Source: Burkholderiales bacterium (GTDB lineage Bacteria > Pseudomonadota > Gammaproteobacteria > Burkholderiales > Burkholderiaceae_C). From it: a stretch of DNA of 61,953 bases. Numbering within the stretch: position 1 is the first letter of the stretch; each line of letters opens with the position of its first letter. This document shows positions 17,063 through 26,102 of the stretch, one piece after another. The translations under genes were made by a program, and so were the position numbers. Location of the stretch: the NCBI GenBank assembly GCA_016195825.1, contig JACPYV010000019.1, forward strand, positions 1 through 61,953, written 5' to 3'. The notes below the pieces were generated by a model. It had not been told where the DNA came from. It did not search any database and saw only the letters and a program-made list of their open reading frames with translations.

Positions 17063-17806
17063 GTGCTCGAAACCAAGAACCTGACGATCCGCTTCGGTGG
17101 CCATGTGGCTGTCGACGGCGTGTCGTGCACCTTCCAGCCCGGCACACTGACGGCCATCGTCGGCCCCAACGGCGCGGGCAAGACGACCTACTTCAACCTG
17201 ATCTCGGGCCAGCTGCCCGCCAGCAGCGGCGAGGTCTGGCTGGACGGCGAGAACCTGACCCGACTGCCGGCGCCGGTGCGGACGCGCCGCGGCCTCGGGC
17301 GGGCCTTCCAGCTGACGCAGCTGTTCGCGCACCTGACGGTGCTGGAGAACGTGCGGCTGGCAGTGCAGGCGCGCCATGGCAAGGGGCTGCGCATGCTGTC
17401 GGCGTGGCTGTCGCACAAGGAGCTGATCGCCGAGGCCGAGGCCATCCTCACGCGCGTGCGCCTGGACCAGCGAGCCACCGACCTCGCTGCCAGCCTGCCG
17501 CATGGCGACCAGCGCAAGCTGGAAGTGGCCATGCTGATCGCGCTCGATCCCAAGGTCTATCTGTTCGACGAGCCGACCGCCGGCATGAGCGTGGACGAGG
17601 TGCCCGTGGTGCTGGACCTGATCCGCGCGCTGAAGGCCGAGAAGAAGCACACGCTGCTGCTGGTGGAGCACAAGATGGACGTGGTGCGCGAGCTGGCGGA
17701 CCGCATCATCGTGCTGCACCAGGGCAAGCTGGTGGCCGATGGCGACCCGGCCGAGGTCATTGCGTCTCCCATCGTGCAGCAGGCCTATCTGGGGATGGCC
17801 GCATGA
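17063..17806 (+). CDS. Liv-type ABC transporter ATPase, LivG-like (system 1)
   Basis: This 247-residue ABC ATPase has Walker A G-P-N-G-A-G-K-T-T, a LivG-type insertion after the Q-loop (GRAFQLTQLFAHLTVLENVRL), a signature region S-L-P-H-G-D-Q-R-K-L-E, Walker B V-Y-L-F-D-E-P-T-A-G-M and an H-loop (L-V-E-H-K). The signature has D in place of the usual second G. The start is a GTG at 17063; the upstream in-frame ATG would overlap the binding-protein gene and adds a non-homologous leader. It overlaps the next gene as ATGA. Confidence 0.88.
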   Translation: MLETKNLTIRFGGHVAVDGVSCTFQPGTLTAIVGPNGAGKTTYFNLISGQLPASSGEVWLDGENLTRLPAPVRTRRGLGRAFQLTQLFAHLTVLENVRLAVQARHGKGLRMLSAWLSHKELIAEAEAILTRVRLDQRATDLAASLPHGDQRKLEVAMLIALDPKVYLFDEPTAGMSVDEVPVVLDLIRALKAEKKHTLLLVEHKMDVVRELADRIIVLHQGKLVADGDPAEVIASPIVQQAYLGMAA

Positions 17807-18537
17807 ACCTGCTCGAACTCAAGGGTGTTCACACCCACGTCGGGGCGTATCACATCCTGCATGGCGTGGATCTCGCGGTGCCTGCGGGTCAAGTGACCAT
17901 GCTGTTAGGCCGCAACGGTGCCGGCAAGACGAGCACGTTGCGCACATTGATGGGCCTGTGGACGGCCAGCAGCGGCACCGTGCAATTCAAGGGTGAGGAC
18001 ATCACGAAGCTCGCCACGCCCGACATCGCGTCGCACGGCATTGCCTATGTGCCCGAGACCATGGGCATCTTCGGCGAGTTGAGCGTGGCGGAGAACCTGT
18101 TGCTGGCGGCTCGCTCTGCCAAGCGGCTGGGCGACCTGGATGCGCAGCGGCTGGAGTGGCTGTTCGGGTTGTTCCCGGCGCTGAAGACGTTCTGGATGCA
18201 TCCGGCCGGCAAGCTGTCGGGCGGGCAAAAGCAGATGCTCGCCATCGCCCGCGCCATGATCGAACCGCGCGAGCTGCTGGTCATAGACGAGCCCAGCAAG
18301 GGCCTGGCGCCGGCCATCGTGCAGAACCTCATCACGGCGCTGTGCGAGCTGAAGAAGACGTCGCAGACGACGGTGCTGCTGGTGGAGCAGAACTTTCGCG
18401 TAGCCGCTGAGCTGGGTGACCAGGTCGCGGTGATGGACGACGGGCGCATCGTGCATGCCGGCGCGATGCGCGAGCTGATCGAAGACTCGTCTTTGCAGCA
18501 ACGGCTGCTCGGCCTTTCTCTGGCGGCCCACCAATGA
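17803..18537 (+). CDS. Liv-type ABC transporter ATPase, LivF-like (system 1)
   Basis: This 244-residue ABC ATPase pairs with the LivG-like subunit. It has Walker A G-R-N-G-A-G-K-T-S, signature L-S-G-G-Q-K-Q, Walker B L-L-V-I-D-E-P-S-K-G-L-A-P and an H-loop replaced by E-Q-N, as is usual for LivF. It overlaps the LivG-like gene upstream (17803-17806) and the permease gene downstream (18534-18537) as ATGA, so the operon is translationally coupled. Confidence 0.88.
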   Translation: MNLLELKGVHTHVGAYHILHGVDLAVPAGQVTMLLGRNGAGKTSTLRTLMGLWTASSGTVQFKGEDITKLATPDIASHGIAYVPETMGIFGELSVAENLLLAARSAKRLGDLDAQRLEWLFGLFPALKTFWMHPAGKLSGGQKQMLAIARAMIEPRELLVIDEPSKGLAPAIVQNLITALCELKKTSQTTVLLVEQNFRVAAELGDQVAVMDDGRIVHAGAMRELIEDSSLQQRLLGLSLAAHQ

Positions 18538-19508
18538 AGCTCGACCCCCGCCCCCTCGCGTTGCTCGCGGCTCTCATGCTGCTGGCCCTGCCCCTCACCG
18601 GCAGCGCCAGCACCTGGCTCAACCTCACACTGGCCGGCGTGGCCATGGGCCTGATCATCTTCGTCATCGCCTCGGGCCTGACGCTCGTGTTCGGCCTGAT
18701 GGACGTGCTGAACTTCGGTCACGGCGTCTTTATCGCGCTGGGCGCATTCACCGCGACGACGGTGCTCGCGTTCCTTGCGCCCTGGGCCACCAGCCCTGAC
18801 GTCGCGTCCAACCTCGCCGCACTCGCCGCCGCCTGTACGGCCGGCATGGCCATCGCGGCGGCCGTGGGCGTCGTCTTCGAGCGTGTGCTGGTGCGACCCG
18901 TCTACGGCCAGCACCTGAAGCAGATTCTCATCACCATGGGCGGCATGATCATCGGCGAGGAGCTGATCAAGGCAACCTGGGGCGCACAGCTGATCCCGCT
19001 GCCCATGCCCGATGCCCTGCGCGGCATCTTCCTGTTGGGCGACGTCGCGGTCGAGAGGTTCCGCGTGCTGGCCATGCTCATCGGCGTCGCCGTGCTCATC
19101 GCCCTGCTGCTGGTGCTGAACCGCACCAAGATCGGCCTGCTGATCCGCGCCGGCGTGCAGGACCGCGAGATGGTCGAGGCGCTGGGCTACCGCGTGCGGC
19201 GGTTGTTCGTCGGCGTGTTCGTCGCCGGCTCGGCGCTGGCCGGCCTGGGCGGCGTGCTCTGGGGCCTGGTGCAGCAGGGCGTCACGCCGCAAATCGGCGG
19301 CCAGGTGAACCTGCTCCTGTTCATCGTCATCATCATCGGCGGCCTGGGGTCGACGGTGGGCTGCCTCATCGGCGCGCTGCTGGTCGGGCTGGTCGCCAAC
19401 TACGTCGGCTTCATCGCACCCAAGGCGGCCCTGTTCTCCAACATCGGGCTGATGGTCGCCATCCTGCTCTGGCGCCCGCAAGGCCTCTACCCGGTCGGCG
19501 CCAAATGA
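18534..19508 (+). CDS. Liv-type ABC transporter permease, LivH-like (system 1)
   Basis: This 324-residue permease has about nine membrane segments. LivH motifs are seen in G-L-I-I-F-V-I-A-S-G-L-T-L-V-F-G-L-M-D-V-L-N-F-G-H-G (18-20 residue core) and the C-terminal I-I-G-G-L-G-S-T-V-G. It forms the inner-membrane channel with the LivM-like subunit. Both gene junctions are ATGA overlaps. Confidence 0.88.
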   Translation: MKLDPRPLALLAALMLLALPLTGSASTWLNLTLAGVAMGLIIFVIASGLTLVFGLMDVLNFGHGVFIALGAFTATTVLAFLAPWATSPDVASNLAALAAACTAGMAIAAAVGVVFERVLVRPVYGQHLKQILITMGGMIIGEELIKATWGAQLIPLPMPDALRGIFLLGDVAVERFRVLAMLIGVAVLIALLLVLNRTKIGLLIRAGVQDREMVEALGYRVRRLFVGVFVAGSALAGLGGVLWGLVQQGVTPQIGGQVNLLLFIVIIIGGLGSTVGCLIGALLVGLVANYVGFIAPKAALFSNIGLMVAILLWRPQGLYPVGAK

Positions 19509-20587
19509 TCCGCGCACTGCTCTCCCACGATCTGCCGCGCAGCCGCATCCTTGCCGCGCTGCTGCTGGCCTGCTTCGTCGGCCTGCTCGGCGCGCCCTTC
19601 ATCTTCCCAGGCACGCAGGCACTCAACGTCGCTGCCAAGATCCTGGTCTTCATCCTGCTGGTGGCCAGCTATGACCTGCTGCTGGGCTACACCGGCATCG
19701 TCAGCTTTGCGCACACGATGTTCGTCGGCATCGGCGCCTACGGCATCGCCATCGCATCGACGCGCCTGGGTGCGGACTGGGGCTCGCTCGCCATCGGCTT
19801 TGTGGCCGCGCTCGCGCTGAGCGCCGTGCTGGCGCTGGCCATGGGCCTGGCGAGCCTGCGCGTGAAGGCGATCTTCTTCGCGATGATCACGCTGGCCGTG
19901 GCGTCGGCCTTCATGACGCTGGCCTCGCAGCTCAGCGACTTCACCGGCGGGGAGGACGGCCTGAACTTCCAGCTGCCCGAAGTGCTGAGGCCCTCGACCG
20001 AGTTCATGGAAGAGCCAGTTCTGGGCGTCACGCTCGACGGCCGGCTGCTGACCTACTACCTGCTCTTCATCGCCGTCGCAGCCCTCATCGCGCTGCTGCT
20101 GCGCATCGTCAACTCGCCCTTCGGCCGCGTGCTGCAGGCCATCCGCGAGAACGAGTTCCGCGCCGAGGCCATCGGCTATCGCACCGTCGTCTACCGAACC
20201 GGCGCCAACGTCATCGCGGCCCTGCTGGCCTGCTGCGGCGGCGCGCTTCTGGCGCTGTGGCTGCGCTACACCGGCCCCGAGACCGCGATGTCCATGGAGA
20301 TCATGCTGGACCTGTTGCTCATCGTCGTCATCGGCGGCATGGGCACGGTCTACGGCGCCGTCATCGGCAGCGTGCTCTTCATCGTGGCCCAGAACTACCT
20401 GCAGGCGCTGCTGAAGTGGGCCGGCAGCCTCGTCGAAGGCGTGCCTGTCGTCAGCACCCTGGTGTCGCCCGACCGCTGGCTGCTGTGGCTGGGCCTGCTG
20501 TTCGTGCTGGCCGTCTATCACTTCCCTGGCGGCATCGTCGGGCGGCTGCGGCTCGCAGCATGGGCACGGGGAAGGAAGAGAACATGA
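19505..20587 (+). CDS. Liv-type ABC transporter permease, LivM-like (system 1)
   Basis: This 360-residue permease has about ten membrane segments. LivM hallmarks are L-G-Y-T-G-I-V-S-F-A-H-T, F-T-G-G-E-D-G-L, I-R-E-N-E-F-R-A-E-A-I-G-Y and V-V-I-G-G-M-G-T-V-Y-G. Its stop overlaps the start of the alpha/beta hydrolase gene (ATGA, 20584-20587), tying the hydrolase to the transporter. Confidence 0.88.
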   Translation: MIRALLSHDLPRSRILAALLLACFVGLLGAPFIFPGTQALNVAAKILVFILLVASYDLLLGYTGIVSFAHTMFVGIGAYGIAIASTRLGADWGSLAIGFVAALALSAVLALAMGLASLRVKAIFFAMITLAVASAFMTLASQLSDFTGGEDGLNFQLPEVLRPSTEFMEEPVLGVTLDGRLLTYYLLFIAVAALIALLLRIVNSPFGRVLQAIRENEFRAEAIGYRTVVYRTGANVIAALLACCGGALLALWLRYTGPETAMSMEIMLDLLLIVVIGGMGTVYGAVIGSVLFIVAQNYLQALLKWAGSLVEGVPVVSTLVSPDRWLLWLGLLFVLAVYHFPGGIVGRLRLAAWARGRKRT

Positions 20588-21435
20588 GATCGCGCTACCT
20601 GAACTGTCTGGGCCGCGAGCTCCACGTCACCGAGTGGGGCGACCCGGCCGCGCCGCCCACGAACGTGATCGTGGCCTGGCACGGGCTGGCCCGCAGCAGC
20701 CGTGACTTCGACGACTTCGCGGCGGCGCTCGCACCCCGTTGGCATGTGGTTTGCCCCGACACGCTGGGCCGTGGCTTGTCGCAGTGGGCGATAGACCCGG
20801 CGCGCGAATACTGCCTGGACTTCTACGTCGAGCAGGCCGAGGCACTGCTGGACCAGTTGGGCCTGCAAAAGGTGCACTGGGTCGGCACGTCCATGGGCGG
20901 TGCCATCGGCACGCTGGGCGCCGCGACCCGCCTGCGCGGCCGCATCCGCCGCCTCGTGCTGAACGACAACGGCCCCGAGCTGGCAGCGCCGGCGCTGGCC
21001 CGCATCAAGACCTATGCGGGCCAGCCACCCAGCTTCGCGACGGTCACCGAACTGGAAACTTATTTCCGCGAGATCTACGCGAGCTTCGGTCATCTGACGG
21101 ACATGCAATGGCGCCACCTGACCGAGACCTCGTTGCGCCGCCTGCCCGATGGTCGCGTGACCACGCACTACGACCCCGCGCTGGCCCGGCAGTTCGAGCA
21201 TCACCCCGACGACTACCTGCTGTGGGACGCCTGGGACCAGCTCGACCTGCCGGTGCTGTGCCTGCGCGGCGAGGACTCGACGCTGCTGACCGCCGAGACG
21301 GCCCAGGCCATGCGCGAGCGCGGTCCGCGTGCGGCCGTCGCGCTGATCCCAGGCTGCGGCCACGCGCCGGCCCTGAACACGCCCGAGCAGATCGGCCTCA
21401 TCGAACGGTTCCTCTCTGCGGGCCAGACCCCGTGA
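20584..21435 (+). CDS. Alpha/beta hydrolase embedded in the transporter operon
   Basis: This 283-residue cytoplasmic hydrolase has an oxyanion region (A-W-H-G-L-A-R), nucleophile elbow G-T-S103-M-G-G and a catalytic histidine in P-G-C-G-H-A-P; the acid is likely the D in R-G-E-D-S-T. There is no signal peptide. Its start overlaps the LivM-like stop, so it is produced with the importer and probably cleaves the imported molecule or its CoA/ester form. The substrate is unknown. A 60-base gap separates it from the second transporter set. Confidence 0.85.
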   Translation: MRSRYLNCLGRELHVTEWGDPAAPPTNVIVAWHGLARSSRDFDDFAAALAPRWHVVCPDTLGRGLSQWAIDPAREYCLDFYVEQAEALLDQLGLQKVHWVGTSMGGAIGTLGAATRLRGRIRRLVLNDNGPELAAPALARIKTYAGQPPSFATVTELETYFREIYASFGHLTDMQWRHLTETSLRRLPDGRVTTHYDPALARQFEHHPDDYLLWDAWDQLDLPVLCLRGEDSTLLTAETAQAMRERGPRAAVALIPGCGHAPALNTPEQIGLIERFLSAGQTP

Positions 21436-21495
21436 ATGCCCGTAAGTCAGCATCAGGCTTGAAGGCCTAGAGTCGCGCAGCCAACTGGTAAGTCC

Positions 21496-22266
21496 ATGAG
21501 CGAATTCATCCTCGAGACGCAAGACCTGACCAAGGAGTTCAAAGGCTTCACCGCCGTGGACTCGGTCAACCTGCAGGTGCAACGCGGCCATATCCATGCG
21601 CTGCTAGGCCCCAACGGTGCGGGCAAGACCACCTGCTTCAACCTGCTGACCAAGTTCCTGACGCCCACGCGCGGACGCATCGTCTTCGCCGGCGTCGACA
21701 TCACCGGCGAGACCTCGGCCCAGATCGCCCGCCGCGGCGTCATCCGCAGCTTCCAGATCTCGGCCGTGTTCCCGCACCTGACCGTGCTGGAGAACGTGCG
21801 CATCGGCCTGCAGCGCTTCACCGGCACCAGCTTCCATTTCTGGAAGGGGCTAACCGGCCTGAAGACACTGGACGCCAAGGTGCTGTCGCTGCTGGAGCTG
21901 GTGGACCTGCGCGACATGGCCCAGCTCAAGGCCGCCGACCTGCCCTATGGCCGCAAGCGTGCGCTGGAGATCGCCACGACCATGGCCATGGAGCCGCAGC
22001 TGATGCTGCTGGACGAGCCCACGCAGGGCATGGGGCACGAGGACGTCGACCGTGTGACGGCTTTGATCAAGCGCGTAGCCGAGGGGCGCACGGTGCTGAT
22101 GGTGGAGCACAACATGAAAGTTGTCGCCAGCATCGCCGACCGCATTACCGTGCTGGCCCGCGGCGCCGTGCTGGCCGAGGGGGACTACGCGACGGTGTCC
22201 AAGCATCCGGCGGTGCTGGAGGCCTACATGGGCACCGAGGCGACCGAACTCCAAGGCGCTCACTGA
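21496..22266 (+). CDS. Liv-type ABC transporter ATPase, LivG-like (system 2)
   Basis: This 256-residue ABC ATPase has Walker A G-P-N-G-A-G-K-T-T, a LivG insertion (IRSFQISAVFPHLTVLENVRI), a degenerate signature L-P-Y-G-R-K-R, Walker B L-M-L-L-D-E-P-T-Q-G-M and an H-loop M-V-E-H-N. It begins the second transporter set; the gap upstream holds no clear promoter, so it is probably read from the same RpoN promoter. Confidence 0.88.
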   Translation: MSEFILETQDLTKEFKGFTAVDSVNLQVQRGHIHALLGPNGAGKTTCFNLLTKFLTPTRGRIVFAGVDITGETSAQIARRGVIRSFQISAVFPHLTVLENVRIGLQRFTGTSFHFWKGLTGLKTLDAKVLSLLELVDLRDMAQLKAADLPYGRKRALEIATTMAMEPQLMLLDEPTQGMGHEDVDRVTALIKRVAEGRTVLMVEHNMKVVASIADRITVLARGAVLAEGDYATVSKHPAVLEAYMGTEATELQGAH

Positions 22267-22267
22267 C

Positions 22268-22981
22268 ATGGCAACCCCAGCACTCGAAATCCAGAACCTC
22301 AACGCCTGGTACGGCGAAAGCCACATCCTGCACGGCATCAACCTCAGCGTGCAGCCCGGCCAGGTCGTCACGCTGCTGGGCCGCAATGGCGCGGGCCGCA
22401 CGACCACGCTGCGCGCCATCATGGGCCTGACCGGCGCGCGCAAGGGCTCGATCAAGGTCCATGGCGAAGAGACCATCGCCCTGTCCACGCACCGCATCGC
22501 CAACCTTGGCATCGGCTACTGTCCCGAAGAGCGCGGCATCTTCGCGTCGCTGACGACTGAGGAGAACCTGCGACTTCCGCCTCTGCTGAAGGCCCGGCGC
22601 GGGAAGGTCATGAGCGAGACCGAGATTTACGCGATGTTCCCCAACCTCGCGGAGCGCCGCCACAGCCCCGGCACGCGACTGTCGGGTGGCGAGCAGCAGA
22701 TGCTGGCCGTCGCACGCATCCTGCGCACCGGCGCCGACATCCTGCTGCTGGACGAGATCTCCGAAGGCCTGGCACCCGTCATCGTCCAGGCCCTGGCGCG
22801 CATGATCCGCGCGCTGAAGAGCCAGGGCTTCACCATCGTCATGGTGGAGCAAAACTTCCGCTTCGCGGCACCCCTGGCCGACCACTTCATCGTCATCGAG
22901 CACGGCGAAGTCGTGCTGTCCTTCCCCGCAGCCGAGCTCCCGGCCCACCAGGCCCAGATGGACGAGCTGCTCAGCGTCTAA
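22268..22981 (+). CDS. Liv-type ABC transporter ATPase, LivF-like (system 2), Walker A Lys replaced by Arg
   Basis: This 237-residue LivF-like subunit has signature L-S-G-G-E-Q-Q, Walker B I-L-L-L-D-E-I-S-E-G-L-A-P and E-Q-N at the H-loop position. The Walker A motif reads G38-R-N-G-A-G-R44-T-T, with Arg in place of the phosphate-binding Lys. The codon is a clear cgc. In system 1 the same position is Lys. Arg here could weaken ATP hydrolysis at one of the two sites, leaving the LivG-like partner active. The start is one base after the LivG-like stop. Confidence 0.85.
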   Translation: MATPALEIQNLNAWYGESHILHGINLSVQPGQVVTLLGRNGAGRTTTLRAIMGLTGARKGSIKVHGEETIALSTHRIANLGIGYCPEERGIFASLTTEENLRLPPLLKARRGKVMSETEIYAMFPNLAERRHSPGTRLSGGEQQMLAVARILRTGADILLLDEISEGLAPVIVQALARMIRALKSQGFTIVMVEQNFRFAAPLADHFIVIEHGEVVLSFPAAELPAHQAQMDELLSV

Positions 22982-23005
22982 CCCGACAAACCCCTGGAGA
23001 CAACC

Positions 23006-24202
23006 ATGAAAAAGACCCTCATCGCCGCCACCCTCGCCACCTGCGGCTTTGCCGCCCAGGCCCAGATCTCCGGCGACGTCATCAAGATCGGCTTCCTAAC
23101 CGACATGTCCAGCGTCTACGCGGACATCGACGGCGCCGGCGGCGTGGAGGCCATCAAGATGGCGATTGCGGACCTGAAGGGTATGACCGCCGGCAAGAAG
23201 GTGGAGCTGATCTTTGCTGACCACCAGAACAAGGCCGACGTCGCCTCGGCCAAGGCGCGCGAATGGATGGACACGCAGGGCCTGGACCTGCTGATCGGCG
23301 GCACCAACTCCGGCGCCAACCTGGCCATGGCCAACGTCGCGGCCGAAAAGAAGAAGCCCTTCATCTCCATCGGCGCTGGCAGCTCCGCTCTGACCAACGC
23401 CAACTGCACGCCCTACACCATCCACTACGCCTACGACACCGTGGCGCTGGACAATGGCACGGGCGGTGCGGTGACCAAGGCGGGTGGCAAGAACTGGTAC
23501 TTCCTGACCGCCGACTACGCTTTCGGCGCCGCGCTGCAGGACGACACCACGGCCGTCGTCCAGAAGAACGGGGGCACGGTCAAGGGCAGCGTCAAGCACC
23601 CGCTGAACGCCAGCGACTTCTCCAGCTTCCTGCTGCAGGCGCAGGGCTCGGGCGCGCAGATCCTGGGCCTGGCCAACGCCGGCGGCGACACCATCAACGC
23701 GATCAAGGCCGCCAACGAGTTCGGCGTCACCAAGGGCATGAAGCTCGCGGGCCTGCTGATGTTCATCAATGACGTTCACTCGCTGGGCCTGAAGACCACC
23801 GAGGGCATGTACCTGACCGACTCCTGGTACTGGAACCAGACGCCCGAGGCCCGCGCCTGGAGCCGCCGCTTCTTCGAGAAGATGAAGCGCATGCCCTCCT
23901 CGCTGCAGGCGGCGGACTACTCGGCCGTGACCCACTACCTGAAGGCCGTCGAGGCCGCCAAGACCGACGACGCCGACAAGGTCATCGCCAAGATGAAGGA
24001 GCTGCCGATCAAGGACTTCTACACGACGGGCACCATCCGCAAGGAAGACGGCCGCGGCATCCACGACATGTTCCTGATGCAGGTGAAGTCGGTGAAGGAA
24101 TCCACCGAGCCCTGGGACTACTACAAGGTCGTGACGCGCATCCCGGGCGAAGAGGCGTTCACGAAGCTGGCCGACTCCAAGTGCCCGCTCGTCAAGAAGT
24201 GA
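23006..24202 (+). CDS. Liv-type ABC transporter substrate-binding protein (system 2)
   Basis: This 398-residue periplasmic protein has a signal peptide (MKKTLIAATLATCGFAAQAQ). Conserved blocks include G-F-L-T-D-M-S-S-V-Y-A-D-I, A-D-H-Q-N-K-A-D-V, L-I-G-G-T-N-S-G-A and S-G-A-Q-I-L-G-L-A-N-A-G-G-D-T. This subfamily is widespread in Burkholderiales and Rhizobiales and is often found with aromatic-acid or amino-acid genes. It differs clearly from the system 1 protein, so the two systems probably bind different ligands. CTGGAGA at 22993-22999 is the ribosome site. Confidence 0.86.
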   Translation: MKKTLIAATLATCGFAAQAQISGDVIKIGFLTDMSSVYADIDGAGGVEAIKMAIADLKGMTAGKKVELIFADHQNKADVASAKAREWMDTQGLDLLIGGTNSGANLAMANVAAEKKKPFISIGAGSSALTNANCTPYTIHYAYDTVALDNGTGGAVTKAGGKNWYFLTADYAFGAALQDDTTAVVQKNGGTVKGSVKHPLNASDFSSFLLQAQGSGAQILGLANAGGDTINAIKAANEFGVTKGMKLAGLLMFINDVHSLGLKTTEGMYLTDSWYWNQTPEARAWSRRFFEKMKRMPSSLQAADYSAVTHYLKAVEAAKTDDADKVIAKMKELPIKDFYTTGTIRKEDGRGIHDMFLMQVKSVKESTEPWDYYKVVTRIPGEEAFTKLADSKCPLVKK

Positions 24203-24222
24203 TCCGCTGAGAGCGCTGCGCG

Positions 24223-25110
24223 ATGACTGAGTTCTTTGGTATTCCACTGCCCGCGCTGCTCGGGCAACTGCTGCTCGGCCTGGTCAACGGCTCGTTCTAC
24301 GCGATGCTGTCCCTGGGCCTGGCGGTCATCTTCGGCATGCTCAACATCATTAACTTTGCCCATGGGGCGCTGTACATGATGGGAGCCTTCTTCGCCTGGA
24401 TGGGGCTGGAATACCTGGGCCTGAACTATTGGTTCATGCTCGGTCTCGCGCCGCTCGCGGTGGGCGTCATCGGCATCGTCATCGAACGCACGATGCTGCA
24501 GTGGCTCTACAAGCTGGACCATCTCTACGGCCTGCTGCTGACCTTCGGCATCACACTGGTCATTGAGGGCGTGTTCCGCTCGGTCTACGGCGTGTCCGGC
24601 CAGCCCTACCAGGTGCCAGATGCGCTGCAGGGCGCCACCAACCTCGGCTTCATGATCCTGCCCAACTACCGCGGCTGGGTCGTCGTCGCGTCGCTGGTGG
24701 TGTGCTTCGCGGTGTGGGCGCTGATCGAGAAGACCTCGCTGGGCGCCAAGCTGCGCGCCGGCACCGAGAACCCCAAGCTCGTGCAGGCCTTCGGCATCAA
24801 TGTGCCGCTGATGGTCACGCTGACCTACGCGGGTGGCGTTGCGCTGGCGGCGTTCGCCGGCGTTCTCGCCGCACCCATCCTGCAGGTCTCGGCGCTGATG
24901 GGGTCCAACCTCATCATCGTGGTGTTCGCTGTCGTCGTCATCGGCGGCATGGGCTCCATCCTCGGCTCCATCCTGACCGGCCTGGGCCTGGGCATCGTGG
25001 AGGGGCTGACCAAGGTCTTCTATCCCGAAGCGTCCAACACGGTCGTCTTCGTTGTCATGGCCATCGTGCTTCTGGTGCGCCCGGCTGGCTTGTTCGGAAA
25101 AGAGAAATGA
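24223..25110 (+). CDS. Liv-type ABC transporter permease, LivH-like (system 2)
   Basis: This 295-residue permease has about eight membrane segments. LivH motifs are G-S-F-Y-A-M-L-S-L-G-L-A-V-I-F-G-M-L-N-I, I-N-F-A-H-G-A-L-Y and V-I-G-G-M-G-S-I-L-G. Its stop overlaps the LivM-like start (ATGA, 25107-25110). Confidence 0.88.
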   Translation: MTEFFGIPLPALLGQLLLGLVNGSFYAMLSLGLAVIFGMLNIINFAHGALYMMGAFFAWMGLEYLGLNYWFMLGLAPLAVGVIGIVIERTMLQWLYKLDHLYGLLLTFGITLVIEGVFRSVYGVSGQPYQVPDALQGATNLGFMILPNYRGWVVVASLVVCFAVWALIEKTSLGAKLRAGTENPKLVQAFGINVPLMVTLTYAGGVALAAFAGVLAAPILQVSALMGSNLIIVVFAVVVIGGMGSILGSILTGLGLGIVEGLTKVFYPEASNTVVFVVMAIVLLVRPAGLFGKEK

Positions 25111-26102
25111 ACAAGAAGCTCCTCGGCTACGCCGCGCTCTTCGTCGGCATCGCGCTGCTGCCCACCTTGGGCGCCTATCCCGTCTTCGTGATGAAGGTGC
25201 TCTGCTACGCCCTCTTCGCGTGCGCCTTCAACCTGCTGGTCGGCTTCACGGGCCTGCTGTCCTTCGGCCACGCGGCCTTCCTGGGCACGGCCGCCTACGT
25301 GACCGGCCATGCGCTCAAGGTCTGGGGCCTGCCGACGCCGGTGGGTCTCCTCGTCGGCGCCCTGGGCGCAGGCGGCGTGGGCCTGCTGTTCGGGCTGCTG
25401 GCCATCCGCCGCTCGGGCATCTACTTCTCGATGATCACGCTGGCGCTGGCGCAGATGCTGTACTTCTTCTTCCTGCAGGCGCCGTTCACCGGCGGGGAAG
25501 ACGGCCTGCAGTCCGTGCCGCGCGGCAGCTTCTTGGGCCTGCACCTGGAGAACGACCTGACACTGTTCTACGTCGTGCTGGGCATCTTCATCGCCGCCTT
25601 CTGGCTGATCTACCGCATCGTCCACTCACCCTTCGGCCAGGTGCTGACGTCCATCCGCGAGAACGAGGCCCGCGCCACATCGCTGGGCTACGACACGGCG
25701 CAGTTCAAGCTGCTGGCCTTCGTGCTGTCTGCGGGCCTGGCGGGCCTGGCCGGTGCCACCAAGACGCTGGTGCTGGGCTTCGCGACGCTGACCGACGCGA
25801 TCTGGACCACCTCCGGCCTGGTCATCCTGATGACATTGGTGGGCGGCATGGGTACCCTGGTCGGGCCCATGGTGGGAGCGCTGGTCATCATCGCGCTGGA
25901 GAACAAGATCGGCGACCTGGGCAACCTGCTGGCTGACCTCACAGGCGTGGCCTGGTTCAACGGCCTGGGCGAGTCGGTCAGCCTGGTCACCGGGCTGATC
26001 TTCATCGTCTGCGTGCTGGCCTTCAGACGCGGGCTGGTGGGCGAGACCGTGGCGTTGTGGGAGCGGTGGTCGGCGCCGACGAAGAAGAAGCCCGCCGCCT
26101 GA
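25107..26102 (+). CDS. Liv-type ABC transporter permease, LivM-like (system 2)
   Basis: This 331-residue permease has about nine membrane segments and LivM motifs (V-G-F-T-G-L-L-S-F-G-H-A-A-F, F-T-G-G-E-D-G-L, I-R-E-N-E-A-R-A, L-V-G-G-M-G-T-L-V-G). It closes the 11-gene run that begins at 15847. Its last 80 bases overlap, on the opposite strand, the end of the DMT transporter gene. Confidence 0.88.
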   Translation: MNKKLLGYAALFVGIALLPTLGAYPVFVMKVLCYALFACAFNLLVGFTGLLSFGHAAFLGTAAYVTGHALKVWGLPTPVGLLVGALGAGGVGLLFGLLAIRRSGIYFSMITLALAQMLYFFFLQAPFTGGEDGLQSVPRGSFLGLHLENDLTLFYVVLGIFIAAFWLIYRIVHSPFGQVLTSIRENEARATSLGYDTAQFKLLAFVLSAGLAGLAGATKTLVLGFATLTDAIWTTSGLVILMTLVGGMGTLVGPMVGALVIIALENKIGDLGNLLADLTGVAWFNGLGESVSLVTGLIFIVCVLAFRRGLVGETVALWERWSAPTKKKPAA

